DNA from: Natronogracilivirga saccharolytica
GTDB lineage: Bacteria > Bacteroidota > Rhodothermia > Balneolales > Natronogracilivirgulaceae
NCBI RefSeq assembly: GCF_017921895.1
Contig: NZ_JAFIDN010000002.1
Location: forward strand, 1 to 64,000
Reading direction: 5' to 3'
Length of the DNA: 64,000 nt
Shown piece after piece: positions 8,783-17,198 of the stretch. The notes under the pieces were generated by a model. The model was not told the DNA's origin, did not search any database, and worked only from the letters and a program-made list of their open reading frames with translations. The first letter of the stretch is position 1; each line of letters starts with the position of its first letter. Position numbers and translations under genes: made by a program.

Positions 8783-9913
8783 ATGGTTACCGAAAAAACG
8801 ATCAGAGATCTTATTCAAAAGAACGGAAAGCGCAAGATTACCATAACCTTGCCAACTGAAAAAGTCGGAGACAAACGACAGCAAAACCCTATCAGATTCA
8901 AAAACCTCTTAAATGAGACGTTGCAAAAGCTGACAGCCGAAGGCATGAAAGAAGATGATGCCAATACGTTTTTGCAACCTGCCAAAGAACTTCTTGGACA
9001 ACCGCTGTTCTGGTCCGGCATGGAGCAGGGAATGGTTGTTTATTTGGCAGAAGATTATTTCGAGATATTCAAAGTGCCATATGATATCAGGGAAATGACT
9101 TATGTTCATGACCATTTCCGGATTACACCGCTTATGCCGATGATAAGCACCAACGGAAGCTTTTGTGTGCTCGCTGTTGGTCAGGAAAACCCCCGGCTGC
9201 TCCGGTGCACCCGAACCAACGTGAAGGACATTACACCGGAGGACGTTCCCGAGAGCCTTAAAACCTGGGTCGGGCAAAAACCGGAACAGCAGGTACAGTT
9301 TCACACCGGAAGTAGTGAAGGTGACGGCGCCATTTATTTCGGACATGGTGCTACAGAAGAAGACCATAAGGAACTTGTTCAGGGTTTTCTGCGCGACGTG
9401 GAACGGCCGGTGACAAAAAAGATGAAGCAGATCAACGATCCGCTGGTACTGGCCGGCACGGAACCCAATCTTCCCATTTACAAAAAAATCAACAAGTACT
9501 CGCGGATCCTGGAGGATGCCGTCGACCGGAACCCAAACGGCATCAGCGACATACAGCTCAGGGACATGAGCTGGAATGTGGTCAGGGACTACTTCCTCAG
9601 CGAAATGTACGAATACATGGAAACCTACCGTGAGGGATCCAGCGATTATATTTCCCGGGATCTTACCGAGGTGATCACTTCCACGGTGATGGGTAAATCG
9701 GCAGCCATTTTCATCACAAAAGACCTGGTCCGCTGGGGTAAATATGACGAAGAACAGCATAAGGTGTTTTTCAATAACGCTCCGGCCAACAGCGACCTTG
9801 ACCTGATGAACTGGCTGACCATGAAAGGGATAGAGACCGGCAGCAAAGTATATATCCTTTCCGGTGAGGAAATGCCGGACAATTCCGAAGTGGCGGCATT
9901 GTTCCGGTACTAA
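8783..9913 (+). CDS. baeRF7-like protein (bacterial relative of archaeo-eukaryotic release factors)
   Basis: 376 residues. The pattern along the protein fits the bacterial archaeo-eukaryotic release factor family 7: ITITLPT at the N-terminus, RFKNLLNE, a central GMVVYLAEDYFEIFKVP, FCVLAVGQENPRLLRCTR, then IYFGHGA and a C-terminal DPLVLAGTEPNLPIYKKI followed by an SRILEDAV-type helix. These proteins share the eRF1/Pelota-like fold and are proposed to act on ribosomes, but no activity is established for this subfamily. The start is well supported by AAAGAGG seven bases before the ATG. It is monocistronic; the convergent Na/Pi cotransporter ends 48 bases away. Confidence 0.75.
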   Translation: MVTEKTIRDLIQKNGKRKITITLPTEKVGDKRQQNPIRFKNLLNETLQKLTAEGMKEDDANTFLQPAKELLGQPLFWSGMEQGMVVYLAEDYFEIFKVPYDIREMTYVHDHFRITPLMPMISTNGSFCVLAVGQENPRLLRCTRTNVKDITPEDVPESLKTWVGQKPEQQVQFHTGSSEGDGAIYFGHGATEEDHKELVQGFLRDVERPVTKKMKQINDPLVLAGTEPNLPIYKKINKYSRILEDAVDRNPNGISDIQLRDMSWNVVRDYFLSEMYEYMETYREGSSDYISRDLTEVITSTVMGKSAAIFITKDLVRWGKYDEEQHKVFFNNAPANSDLDLMNWLTMKGIETGSKVYILSGEEMPDNSEVAALFRY

Positions 9914-9961
9914 GCTGCTGTCAGCTAACCAACTGCATTCAACGGGGCATTCTCCGGACTG

Positions 9962-11665
9962 CTATTTCAATCCGGCGGATGCCTCGTTTACGTTCAGGAC
10001 GTGGTCTCCTACCTTTTCAAGCCTGTTGATAAAATCGAGGTAGTAAATACCGGCACGCACATCATAGTCCTTTCGTTCAAGCCGCCGGAAGTGAGCCTGG
10101 CGCAGTTCGTCACGCAGAGCATCGATTTTTTCTTCCATGAGCTTGGCTTTTTCCATGTCCACCAGTCCGTATTCGCCAGCCAAATTTTCTCGCATCAGCT
10201 GCAAGGCATCCTGCACCAGCTGCATCATATCCCTGATCTCCTCAAGAGCACTTTCCGGAAACCCGATGCCTTCAGACACCATCCGGTCATAGGTACGCGA
10301 TATCTGATAGTAAAGATCCGCAATCCGCTCAAGATCATTGACCATGCGCATCATACTGCGGACCCTGCGTGATGATGTTCGTGACAGGTTGAACTCGGTG
10401 ACATTGGTAAGATACTGCGAGACCTCCAGCTCGATCCGGTCTGTTATCTCTTCCCGCCGTTTGATTTTGTCCAGAAAACCCTGATGTTTTTCCTTGCCCT
10501 TGAAAAAGAGGCCGTATGTACTGAAGCTGATTTTTTCGGTAACCCGGGCGAGGACCTCCACCTCTTTGTAGGCCTCATCTATCGACAGCTCGGCGGTAGG
10601 CATCAGTCCGCCGCTTATATACTTCAGTGTCTTCTGCTCATCCTCCTTTCCGCGGGATGGCTGCAGCCATATTACCAGCCGTATCAGCAACGGGACAAAT
10701 CCGAAAAGCAGGAGAACATTCAGCACATTAAAGGTCGTGTGAAACAGGGACAGACCGATGGTGGCGTTAATTCTGGCCTCCGGCGAGTCATCCAGCACCG
10801 AAAGCTGTGCCGGACTGAAATTGATCACCATGTAATCCACAAACTTGAGGAAAAACGGCAGCATCAGCAGCATCCAGATAACGCCGATCAGGTTAAAAAA
10901 CAGGTGGAAGCGGGCTGCCCTTTTGGCATGCACATTACCAATCAATGCCGCGATGTTGGCTGTTATCGTTGTTCCGATGTTCTCCCCGAGAATCATGGCT
11001 GCGGCAATAGGGAAGTTAATCCAGCCCTGTGCCAGCATGACCAGTGTAATTGCCGTTGCAGCGCTTGACGATTGTGTAATAAGAGTGAGGAGTGTACCGA
11101 CCATGACGAATATCAGCGTGGACCCGAATCCGTAGTCGGTAAATCTGTCCAGAAAAGCGAAAATCTGAGGATTTTCTTCAATATCAGGCACCGAATCCTT
11201 AATAAACTCAAGGCCGATAAAAAGAATACCAAAGCCGATCATCGCTTCGGCAACGTGGCGCAGCTTGGTATTGCGCACAAAAAGAAAAGGGAAAAAGATG
11301 CCGATCAGACTTACGGCAACCGGGGTAATCTGAAACCGGAACCCGAATACCGATACCATCCATGCCGTAACCGTGGTACCGATATTTGCCCCCATGATCA
11401 CACCGGTCGACTCAAGAAACGTCAGCAGTCCGGCATTCACAAAACTGACCACCATGACAGTAGTCGTCGTCGAAGACTGCGTGACCGTTGTTGCGGCAAA
11501 ACCTGTTGCGATACCGGTCACCCGGTTTGTAGTCATCCCCTTGAGGATTCCCCTCAGCCTGCCGCCGGCAACCTTCTGCAGCCCTTCGCTGAAAATCTTC
11601 ATCCCGTAGATAAAAATCCCCAGTGAGCCTATCAGCTGCAGAAAATCAAAAAATGTATATGTCAT
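9962..11665 (-). CDS. Na+/phosphate cotransporter with C-terminal PhoU-like domain
   Basis: 567 residues, inner membrane. Residues 1-335 hold two inverted Na/Pi-cotransport repeats; each has the hallmark QSS motif (QSSTTTT at 63-69, QSSSAAT at 198-204) and GANIGTT or GENIGTT further on. Residues from about 365 to the end are helical and charged with RMVNDLERIADLYYQ and NRLEKVGDHVLN, which match PhoU-type helix bundles. The family moves phosphate with sodium (NptA/YjbB type); direction (uptake or export) cannot be told from sequence. It is divergent from pstS and shares the 542-base gap that holds the Pho-like operator. Confidence 0.9.
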   Translation of the reverse strand: MTYTFFDFLQLIGSLGIFIYGMKIFSEGLQKVAGGRLRGILKGMTTNRVTGIATGFAATTVTQSSTTTTVMVVSFVNAGLLTFLESTGVIMGANIGTTVTAWMVSVFGFRFQITPVAVSLIGIFFPFLFVRNTKLRHVAEAMIGFGILFIGLEFIKDSVPDIEENPQIFAFLDRFTDYGFGSTLIFVMVGTLLTLITQSSSAATAITLVMLAQGWINFPIAAAMILGENIGTTITANIAALIGNVHAKRAARFHLFFNLIGVIWMLLMLPFFLKFVDYMVINFSPAQLSVLDDSPEARINATIGLSLFHTTFNVLNVLLLFGFVPLLIRLVIWLQPSRGKEDEQKTLKYISGGLMPTAELSIDEAYKEVEVLARVTEKISFSTYGLFFKGKEKHQGFLDKIKRREEITDRIELEVSQYLTNVTEFNLSRTSSRRVRSMMRMVNDLERIADLYYQISRTYDRMVSEGIGFPESALEEIRDMMQLVQDALQLMRENLAGEYGLVDMEKAKLMEEKIDALRDELRQAHFRRLERKDYDVRAGIYYLDFINRLEKVGDHVLNVNEASAGLK

Positions 11666-11960
11666 ACCTGCAATTCATTGCCGGCCACCATCCTGATACG
11701 AATGACGCCCGGTTTGTTAATCGCCCGGATTAAGCCGGTCCTGCCAATAGTCTGAGTCTGTTAAAGAATGCTATTTATACAATTACTTCAGAAAGAACTG
11801 CAAATTACATGAATATCACATAAAGACTCACTGATAAACGGCATGAAAGATAAGCATCCCGGAGGGCAATCCGCAAAACTGAATCTTAAAACTGACAGAA
11901 TTTCAATTCGGGGTCAGTTTCAAGCCGGCGGACACAGTCCTAAACTGCATGGTCTGTATT

Positions 11961-11998
11961 AAGGAAACATCATTTTTTTATTACTGCAATGTTTCCTT
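11961..11998. repeat. Perfect 10-bp inverted repeat upstream of pstS
   Basis: AAGGAAACAT and ATGTTTCCTT are exact reverse complements separated by 18 bases that include a run of seven T. The arms are A/T-rich and no T-run follows the second arm, so it is a poor terminator; a protein-binding dyad or a leader structure is as likely. It lies 43 bases upstream of the first TAACA half-site. Confidence 0.5.
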
Positions 11999-12040
11999 CT
12001 GGTACCGATGGTCCGGGTCTGACTTCTGCGGATTATTTCA

Positions 12041-12092
12041 TAACAATTCGATAACACACCGGTAACACAGCGGTAACATCTTCTGATTAACA
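12041..12092 (+). promoter_or_regulatory. Candidate Pho-box: four TAACA half-sites at exact 11-bp spacing
   Basis: TAACA occurs at 12041, 12052, 12063 and 12074, each exactly 11 bp after the last, and once more at 12088 (14 bp on, as TTAACA). Direct repeats of TTAACA-like hexamers at 11-bp spacing are the known binding pattern of PhoP in Bacillus, and 11-bp spacing is general for PhoB-family regulators that bind head to tail on one face of the helix. The position, 115-165 bases upstream of pstS, fits activation under phosphate limitation. No regulator gene is in the window; the link to a PhoB/PhoP homologue is inference. Confidence 0.65.
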
Positions 12093-12207
12093 TTCATTTG
12101 GTGTCAGGAATCACCTATCGAAACTCTGTGCTCATGGCACAGTATTCCTGCAATCTGTACAAAACAGCAATGCAATCAAAAAAAAACAGCAAGTCATCAT
12201 AACAAAT

Positions 12208-13389
12208 ATGAATCAACTACAACCAGTGGCATTATTGACCTTCCTTGCCCTTTTGGTGTTTTCATGCGGCAATGGCAATAACGGAACTCCCGGCCAGCTT
12301 CAGGAAGAAGGCAGAAGTGACCGGTCAGGAAGAATGGGTATTATTGGTGCCGGTGCTACTTTTCCGGCCCCGCTGATAACAGCAATGGCAGATGACTACC
12401 GCGACCTTACTGAAGGCAGGGTTACGGTGAACTATCAGTCGATCGGTTCGGGAGGTGGCATCCGTCAGTTCATGGAACAAACCGTAATGTTTGGCATGAG
12501 CGAAGCATACCTGTCTGATGACGTTATGTCGAATATTGAACAGGCAACCGGTGGAAAGGCATTTAACCTGCCGATAACGCTGGCAGATGTCGTCCCGACG
12601 TATAATCTGCCCGGTATCGATAAAGGCCTTGTGTTCAGCGGAGAGCTGCTGGTCGAAATTTATATGGGTGACATCACGCGCTGGAATGACCCCAAAATAA
12701 AAGAGCTGAACCCGGATATTGATCTGCCTGATCTCCCGATCACAGTGGTTCACCGTTCCGATGGTTCGGGTACAACGAACGTATGGACCAGCTTTCTCAG
12801 CCGGGTTTCTGACCGGTGGCGCTCCCAGGTTGGGTATGCAACGAGTGTAGGCTGGCCGACTGGCATCGGCGGTAACGGCAATGAAGGTGTTGCCGGTGCG
12901 GTGCAGAATACACGCGGGGCCATAGGTTACAACAGTTTTGCTTATGCTTTGCTGAATGACATGACCTACGGCTCCGTCGTCAACGCTGCCGGAAATGTGA
13001 TCGAGCCCAGCTTTGAGGCCACTACAGAAGCAGCCAACATTGACCTGCCGGAAGATACACGCATCCTGTTCACCAATACTCCGGCTGAGTATGGCTATCC
13101 GATTGCCGGATTTGCCTGGATGCTGGTCTATGAAAACCTTGACGCCAATAATGCCATCCGGGGCAAAAAAGAGGCAGAGGAGCTGATCCGGTTTTTAATC
13201 TGGTCTATCACCGACGGACAGGAGCTCTCGGAGTCACTGGGCTTTGCCCGGCTTCCGGAATCAGCATTGGAACGAAACTATGAGATGATACGGCAGCTCA
13301 GATGGCAGGGAGAAACCATCGGCAGCGACCTTCTGGATGAGCATATGGCTGATGACGAATTCTTGACTGCTGATGGTATCACTGAATAA
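12208..13389 (+). CDS. pstS: Phosphate ABC transporter substrate-binding lipoprotein
   Basis: Captures phosphate in the periplasm for the PstCAB transporter. 393 residues, with a lipoprotein signal ending in LVFSC (C20), so it should be anchored to a membrane. The mature protein shows the PstS blocks GAGATFPAP (from about residue 48), YQSIGSGGGIRQF and HRSDGSGTTNVWTSFLS, which hold phosphate-binding serines, aspartate and threonine. First gene of pstS-pstC-pstA-pstB-phoU, downstream of the Pho-like operator. No clear Shine-Dalgarno sequence precedes the ATG. The tail after about residue 365 is acidic. Confidence 0.95.
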   Translation: MNQLQPVALLTFLALLVFSCGNGNNGTPGQLQEEGRSDRSGRMGIIGAGATFPAPLITAMADDYRDLTEGRVTVNYQSIGSGGGIRQFMEQTVMFGMSEAYLSDDVMSNIEQATGGKAFNLPITLADVVPTYNLPGIDKGLVFSGELLVEIYMGDITRWNDPKIKELNPDIDLPDLPITVVHRSDGSGTTNVWTSFLSRVSDRWRSQVGYATSVGWPTGIGGNGNEGVAGAVQNTRGAIGYNSFAYALLNDMTYGSVVNAAGNVIEPSFEATTEAANIDLPEDTRILFTNTPAEYGYPIAGFAWMLVYENLDANNAIRGKKEAEELIRFLIWSITDGQELSESLGFARLPESALERNYEMIRQLRWQGETIGSDLLDEHMADDEFLTADGITE

Positions 13390-13482
13390 CCGCAGCAACA
13401 GCATTATCTGCATGCTTTACGACAGCGAGTCCATCCGCCCGCAAGGCATGCAGCCATATTAAAACAACCACCCTAATAGGCA

Positions 13483-14484
13483 ATGGAAACAGAATCACCT
13501 GAAAGTAACACAACCGGGAATCTGCACAAGTGGCAGCCCGCTGCGATCTATCAATGGCTCGGAGACCGGATTTTTGCTGTTATAGTCGTCTTGCTTGGTA
13601 TTACCATCATTGGCCTGGCCCTGGCAATGGCCTTCGTGCTTTTCAGTGAAGGCTATCTTGCCATCCGGCAGTTCGGCTTTATCGGTTTTGTGACCGGAAG
13701 CACGTGGGACCCTGCGGTCCGGATGACATTCGGTGCTCTGCCCTTTTTTTTCGGTACAATAGTTACAAGTTTCGCAGCCCTTCTGATAGCTTTCTTCCCC
13801 GCCCTGGCGGTGGCCATTTTTTCTGCTGAATATGCGCCAAGATGGCTTGCCGGCATCATAGACAACCTGATTCAGCTCATTGCCGCCATTCCGAGTGTGG
13901 TCGTCGGCATCTGGGGTATTTTCGTACTTGCCCCCTGGCTCAGGGATACGGTCTACCTTCCGATTGACTCCTGGGCTGCTGCTAATTACCCGTCTCTGCT
14001 GCCCGTCCTTGGCAATCCGATGGGATATGGAATAGCCACAGCAACCATCGTACTGGCTCTTATGATCGTTCCCTATACGACGGCTCTTGCCAGGGATGCA
14101 ATCAAATCTGTACCTGTCGAACAGCGTGAAGCCAGCAGGGCTCTCGGCGCAACCCGGTGGGAAGTTATACGCATGGCGGTTCTGCCTTATGCCCGCGGCG
14201 GGATTCTTGCCGGTGCCATCCTTTCTCTCGGACGTGCTATAGGTGAAACAATGGCGGTTGCCATGCTGATAGGAAATAAAAACACGCTTCCGTTTTCCAT
14301 TTTCGGTGCAGGTGCAACCATGCCGTCCGTCATCGTCAATGAATTTCGCGAAGCCGTTGAAAGCCTGCATCTGTCAAGCCTCATGGCCATCGGCTTTACC
14401 CTGTTCATCATTGCACTGATAGTAAACCTGATAGCGGCCTACCTGACCCGGAAGTTTTCAATTACTGGAGGTCAGACGGTATGA
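13483..14484 (+). CDS. pstC: Phosphate ABC transporter permease PstC
   Basis: One of the two inner-membrane permease subunits of the high-affinity phosphate transporter. 333 residues with about six hydrophobic segments. The cytoplasmic loop that contacts PstB is visible as EASRALGATRWEVIRMAVLP, followed by GRAIGETMAVAMLIGN, both typical of PstC. A hydrophilic N-terminal segment of about 30 residues precedes the first membrane helix. It starts 93 bases after pstS and overlaps pstA by four bases (ATGA). Confidence 0.95.
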   Translation: METESPESNTTGNLHKWQPAAIYQWLGDRIFAVIVVLLGITIIGLALAMAFVLFSEGYLAIRQFGFIGFVTGSTWDPAVRMTFGALPFFFGTIVTSFAALLIAFFPALAVAIFSAEYAPRWLAGIIDNLIQLIAAIPSVVVGIWGIFVLAPWLRDTVYLPIDSWAAANYPSLLPVLGNPMGYGIATATIVLALMIVPYTTALARDAIKSVPVEQREASRALGATRWEVIRMAVLPYARGGILAGAILSLGRAIGETMAVAMLIGNKNTLPFSIFGAGATMPSVIVNEFREAVESLHLSSLMAIGFTLFIIALIVNLIAAYLTRKFSITGGQTV

Positions 14485-15341
14485 GAACGCTGCTGCAAAG
14501 AAACATACGCGACCGGATAATGGAGTCACTGCTGGTTCTGAGTACCATCATTGTGCTGCTTCCGCTGGTCATCATCATCATTCACGTCGTTGTTAACGGA
14601 ATCAGCGCCCTGAACTGGGAGTTTTTCACCGAGGAACTGGGATCACCTTCAAGGGCGATACAGGGACGTCCGACCGGACTTGTACATACCATAATCGGCA
14701 CCTTGGTGGTGGATTTCATGGCGCTGATAATCGCTGTGCCTATCGGCATAGGAGCCGGTATCATGCTTTCCGAGTATCCGGATCACAAACTTAATCCTAC
14801 TCTGAGGATTATGAACGATACACTGAACGGTATGCCGGCCATACTCAAAGGTCTGCTGGCTTTTGTACTCATTGTAAAACCTATGGGTACATTTTCCGGA
14901 CTGGCAGGTGGTGTTGCCCTGGCTTTTGTGATGCTTCCGATTATAGCCCGGACAACCGAAAGCTCACTGATGGCCATTCCATGGTCAATTCGTGAAGCGG
15001 GACTGGCTATCGGGCTGCCGAGGTGGCGGGTTGTATTGTCAACGGTCATGCCGGCAGCAAAGTTCGGACTTGTGACCGGCACCCTGATCGCATTTGCAAG
15101 AGCGGCCGGTGAAGCAGCGCCCCTGCTGTTCACGTCATTTGGCAATAATTACCTCCCGAATCACTGGTTTGGATTTATCCTCAATCCGGTGGACACATTG
15201 CCGCAACGACTCTACAGCCTGGCCATCAGCCCGTACACACATTGGCACTCAATGGGCTGGGCTGCTGCCATAGTGCTGCTTGTCTTTGTCATTCTCTGCT
15301 TTGCCGCAGCCAGATTTATTACCAGAAAAAAAACAACGTAA
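14481..15341 (+). CDS. pstA: Phosphate ABC transporter permease PstA
   Basis: Second permease subunit of the phosphate transporter. 286 residues, about six membrane segments, with the ATPase-contact loop [20 protein letters not shown] and the block [11 protein letters not shown] conserved in PstA. Its ATG overlaps the pstC stop codon (ATGA), and GGAGGT lies 10 bases upstream, one of the clearest Shine-Dalgarno sequences in the window, which suggests translational coupling with equal subunit output. Confidence 0.95.
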   Translation: MRTLLQRNIRDRIMESLLVLSTIIVLLPLVIIIIHVVVNGISALNWEFFTEELGSPSRAIQGRPTGLVHTIIGTLVVDFMALIIAVPIGIGAGIMLSEYPDHKLNPTLRIMNDTLNGMPAILKGLLAFVLIVKPMGTFSGLAGGVALAFVMLPIIARTTESSLMAIPWSIREAGLAIGLPRWRVVLSTVMPAAKFGLVTGTLIAFARAAGEAAPLLFTSFGNNYLPNHWFGFILNPVDTLPQRLYSLAISPYTHWHSMGWAAAIVLLVFVILCFAAARFITRKKTT

Positions 15342-15351
15342 CCAGGGCAAA

Positions 15352-16242
15352 ATGAATATGTTTAATATGATGACCTCGCGGTTTCAAAACTTTCAGATTC
15401 TGAATATGAAAACAGATAAAGCGCCTGCCTCTGTGCCTCAGACCGGCGGCGTATCTCAGAAAGCTCCTTCTTCATCTTCAACTGGAAAAGTGAGGATGCA
15501 AACGCACGACCTGACGGTGAAATATGGCACCAACATTGGTGTACAGAATGTAAGCCTGCCCATATACTCGAATAAGGTTCTTGCTCTGATCGGCCCGTCC
15601 GGATGCGGAAAAACCACCTACCTCCGGGCTCTGAACCGCATGCATGACCTAACCCGGGGAGCAACTGTAACCGGCAAGGTAATTCTGGACGGAAAAAACA
15701 TCTATGAACCGGACGCTAATCCGGTAATCATCCGGCGCCGGATCGGAATGGTCTTTCAGAAGCCAACCCCGTTTCCGACCATGTCCATTTATGACAATGT
15801 GGTTGCCGGCCTGAAGCTTGTGGGCATCCGAAAAAAAAGTATTCTGGATGACGTATGTGAAAGGGCGTTGAAACAAGCGGCTCTGTTTGATGAAGTAAAG
15901 GACCGGCTTCGAAGTCCGGGTGCGGGTTTGTCCGGCGGACAGCAGCAGCGGCTTTCAATAGCCCGCGCACTGGCAGTAGATCCCGAGGTAATACTTATGG
16001 ACGAACCTACCAGTTCACTTGATCCGCAGTCTACAAGCCGGATTGAAGATTTGATCCAGGAACTGAAAAAACACGTTACGATCGTTATCGTCACACACAA
16101 TATGCAGCAGGCGGCCCGGGTATCGGATCAAACGGCTTTTTTCTATGTCGGTAACCTTGTGGAAACCGGGCCCACCAACACGCTCTTTACCAATCCGAAG
16201 GAAACCAGAACGGAAGATTATATCACCGGCCGGTTTGGTTGA
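15352..16242 (+). CDS. pstB: Phosphate ABC transporter ATP-binding protein
   Basis: ATPase that drives the Pst transporter. With the ATG at 15352 it has 296 residues: Walker [10 protein letters not shown] at 81-89, signature LSGGQQQR at 193-200, Walker B VILMDEP at 213-219 and H-loop H249. I chose 15352 because it lies 10 bases after the pstA stop with AGGG just upstream; the frame is open further upstream but only inside pstA. The first 48 residues, rich in Met, Ser, Pro and Gln, are extra compared with the usual 250-residue PstB, so initiation at the methionine near residue 49 is an alternative. Confidence 0.95.
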   Translation: MNMFNMMTSRFQNFQILNMKTDKAPASVPQTGGVSQKAPSSSSTGKVRMQTHDLTVKYGTNIGVQNVSLPIYSNKVLALIGPSGCGKTTYLRALNRMHDLTRGATVTGKVILDGKNIYEPDANPVIIRRRIGMVFQKPTPFPTMSIYDNVVAGLKLVGIRKKSILDDVCERALKQAALFDEVKDRLRSPGAGLSGGQQQRLSIARALAVDPEVILMDEPTSSLDPQSTSRIEDLIQELKKHVTIVIVTHNMQQAARVSDQTAFFYVGNLVETGPTNTLFTNPKETRTEDYITGRFG

Positions 16243-16396
16243 GCCGCAAATTCCCCAGATAACCCGCTTTTCAGCTTCATACATATGCCAGATACTGAAT
16301 AAGGTCTAAAATATATGAATCCAGCTGATATTTGAGCAGAGCAGTAATATCCAAGCCACCTTTACCGACAGATAACACGATCCGGAGATATCATTT

Positions 16397-17059
16397 ATGC
16401 GTACAGCATTTGAAAAATCTTTAAAAGAGCTTCAGGCTGAGCTGTTTGACATGGCGGCCATGGTCAATAATGCCGTGGAGCGTTCTGTTGACGCCCTGAA
16501 GAATCGTGATGTGGAACATGCCGGGCAAATAAAGAATGATGACATCCACATCAACAACATGCGCTGGAAAATTGAGGAGCAATGCATTCAGCTTATAGCC
16601 ACACAACAGCCTGTTGCCACTCACCTGAGACAGATTATTGCTGTGCTCAACATCATTACCGAACTTGAACGAATGGGGGATCATGCCGAAGGTATTGCAA
16701 AGATCGTCATTAAACTGAACGGGGAATCTCCTGTCAAACCACTGATAGACATCCCCCGAATGGCTCAGATTTCCACCGAAATGATCTCCGGGTCACTCCA
16801 TGCCTTTTCTGAACGGGATATTGACAAAGCCCGGAAAATCATTCTCCGTGATGATGAGGTGGACGAACTGTATCACCAGATACTCCGGGAACTTATTTCC
16901 ATAATGATTGAGGATCCCCGGACCATTACCCGATGCACCTATCTTATGTGGACAGCCCACAACCTCGAGCGGATTGCAGACCGTGTCACCAATATTTGTG
17001 AACGCATCATTTTCCTTGTAACGGGCGAAGTAAAGGAAAACATCAAAAGGGATAAATGA
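16397..17059 (+). CDS. phoU: Phosphate transport regulator PhoU
   Basis: Peripheral protein that couples the Pst transporter to the Pho two-component system and lowers uptake when phosphate is plentiful. 220 residues, all helical, with two PhoU repeats. Each has an E-R-x-G/A-D type metal-binding motif: ITELERMGDHAEGIAK near residues 91-106 and HNLERIADRVTNICE in the second half. It closes the pst operon, 154 bases after pstB, so it might have its own promoter; GGAGA lies about 12 bases before the ATG. Confidence 0.95.
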   Translation: MRTAFEKSLKELQAELFDMAAMVNNAVERSVDALKNRDVEHAGQIKNDDIHINNMRWKIEEQCIQLIATQQPVATHLRQIIAVLNIITELERMGDHAEGIAKIVIKLNGESPVKPLIDIPRMAQISTEMISGSLHAFSERDIDKARKIILRDDEVDELYHQILRELISIMIEDPRTITRCTYLMWTAHNLERIADRVTNICERIIFLVTGEVKENIKRDK

Positions 17060-17089
17060 ACAGGCCGGAATGAAGTAATCATTGCTGTT

Positions 17090-17152
17090 TATTGGATTGC
17101 CATGATCACATATGGGATCGCCTTGATTACATATTGGATTGCCATGATCGTA
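17090..17152 (+). repeat. Three tandem 21-bp repeats
   Basis: Copies begin at 17090, 17111 and 17132. The first 18 bases of copies 1 and 3 are identical (TATTGGATTGCCATGATC); copy 2 differs from copy 1 at four of 21 positions. Each copy contains a GATC. The array fills the gap between phoU and the HsdR_N-like gene and ends about 47 bases before that gene's chosen start. Confidence 0.75.
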
Positions 17153-17198
17153 TTTGATATTTTGTCAGCCCCGCAGTTTGCCACATGTAAAGCAATCC

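Larger units (their letters stand above)
11666..12207. other. Divergent intergenic region of the phosphate genes
   Basis: 542 bases between the Na/Pi cotransporter and pstS. It holds four evenly spaced TAACA half-sites (12041-12078, described separately) and three perfect inverted repeats: AAACTGAC/GTCAGTTT (11889-11896, 11913-11920), AAGGAAACAT/ATGTTTCCTT (11961-11970, 11989-11998) and CTGTGC/GCACAG (12126-12131, 12137-12142). No reading frame is convincing. The size and symmetry of the region suggest regulation rather than a lost gene. Confidence 0.6.

Noticed and set aside
8909-9760. 283-codon minus-strand frame inside the baeRF7-like gene
   Set aside because: Rich in His, Phe and Cys, as expected for a reverse-complement shadow; no ribosome-binding site.
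13495-14370. Long open frame (291 codons) antisense to pstC
   Set aside because: It lies wholly inside pstC, its translation is rich in Lys, Gly, Arg and Cys with no family pattern, and it is explained as a shadow of the GC-biased codons of pstC.
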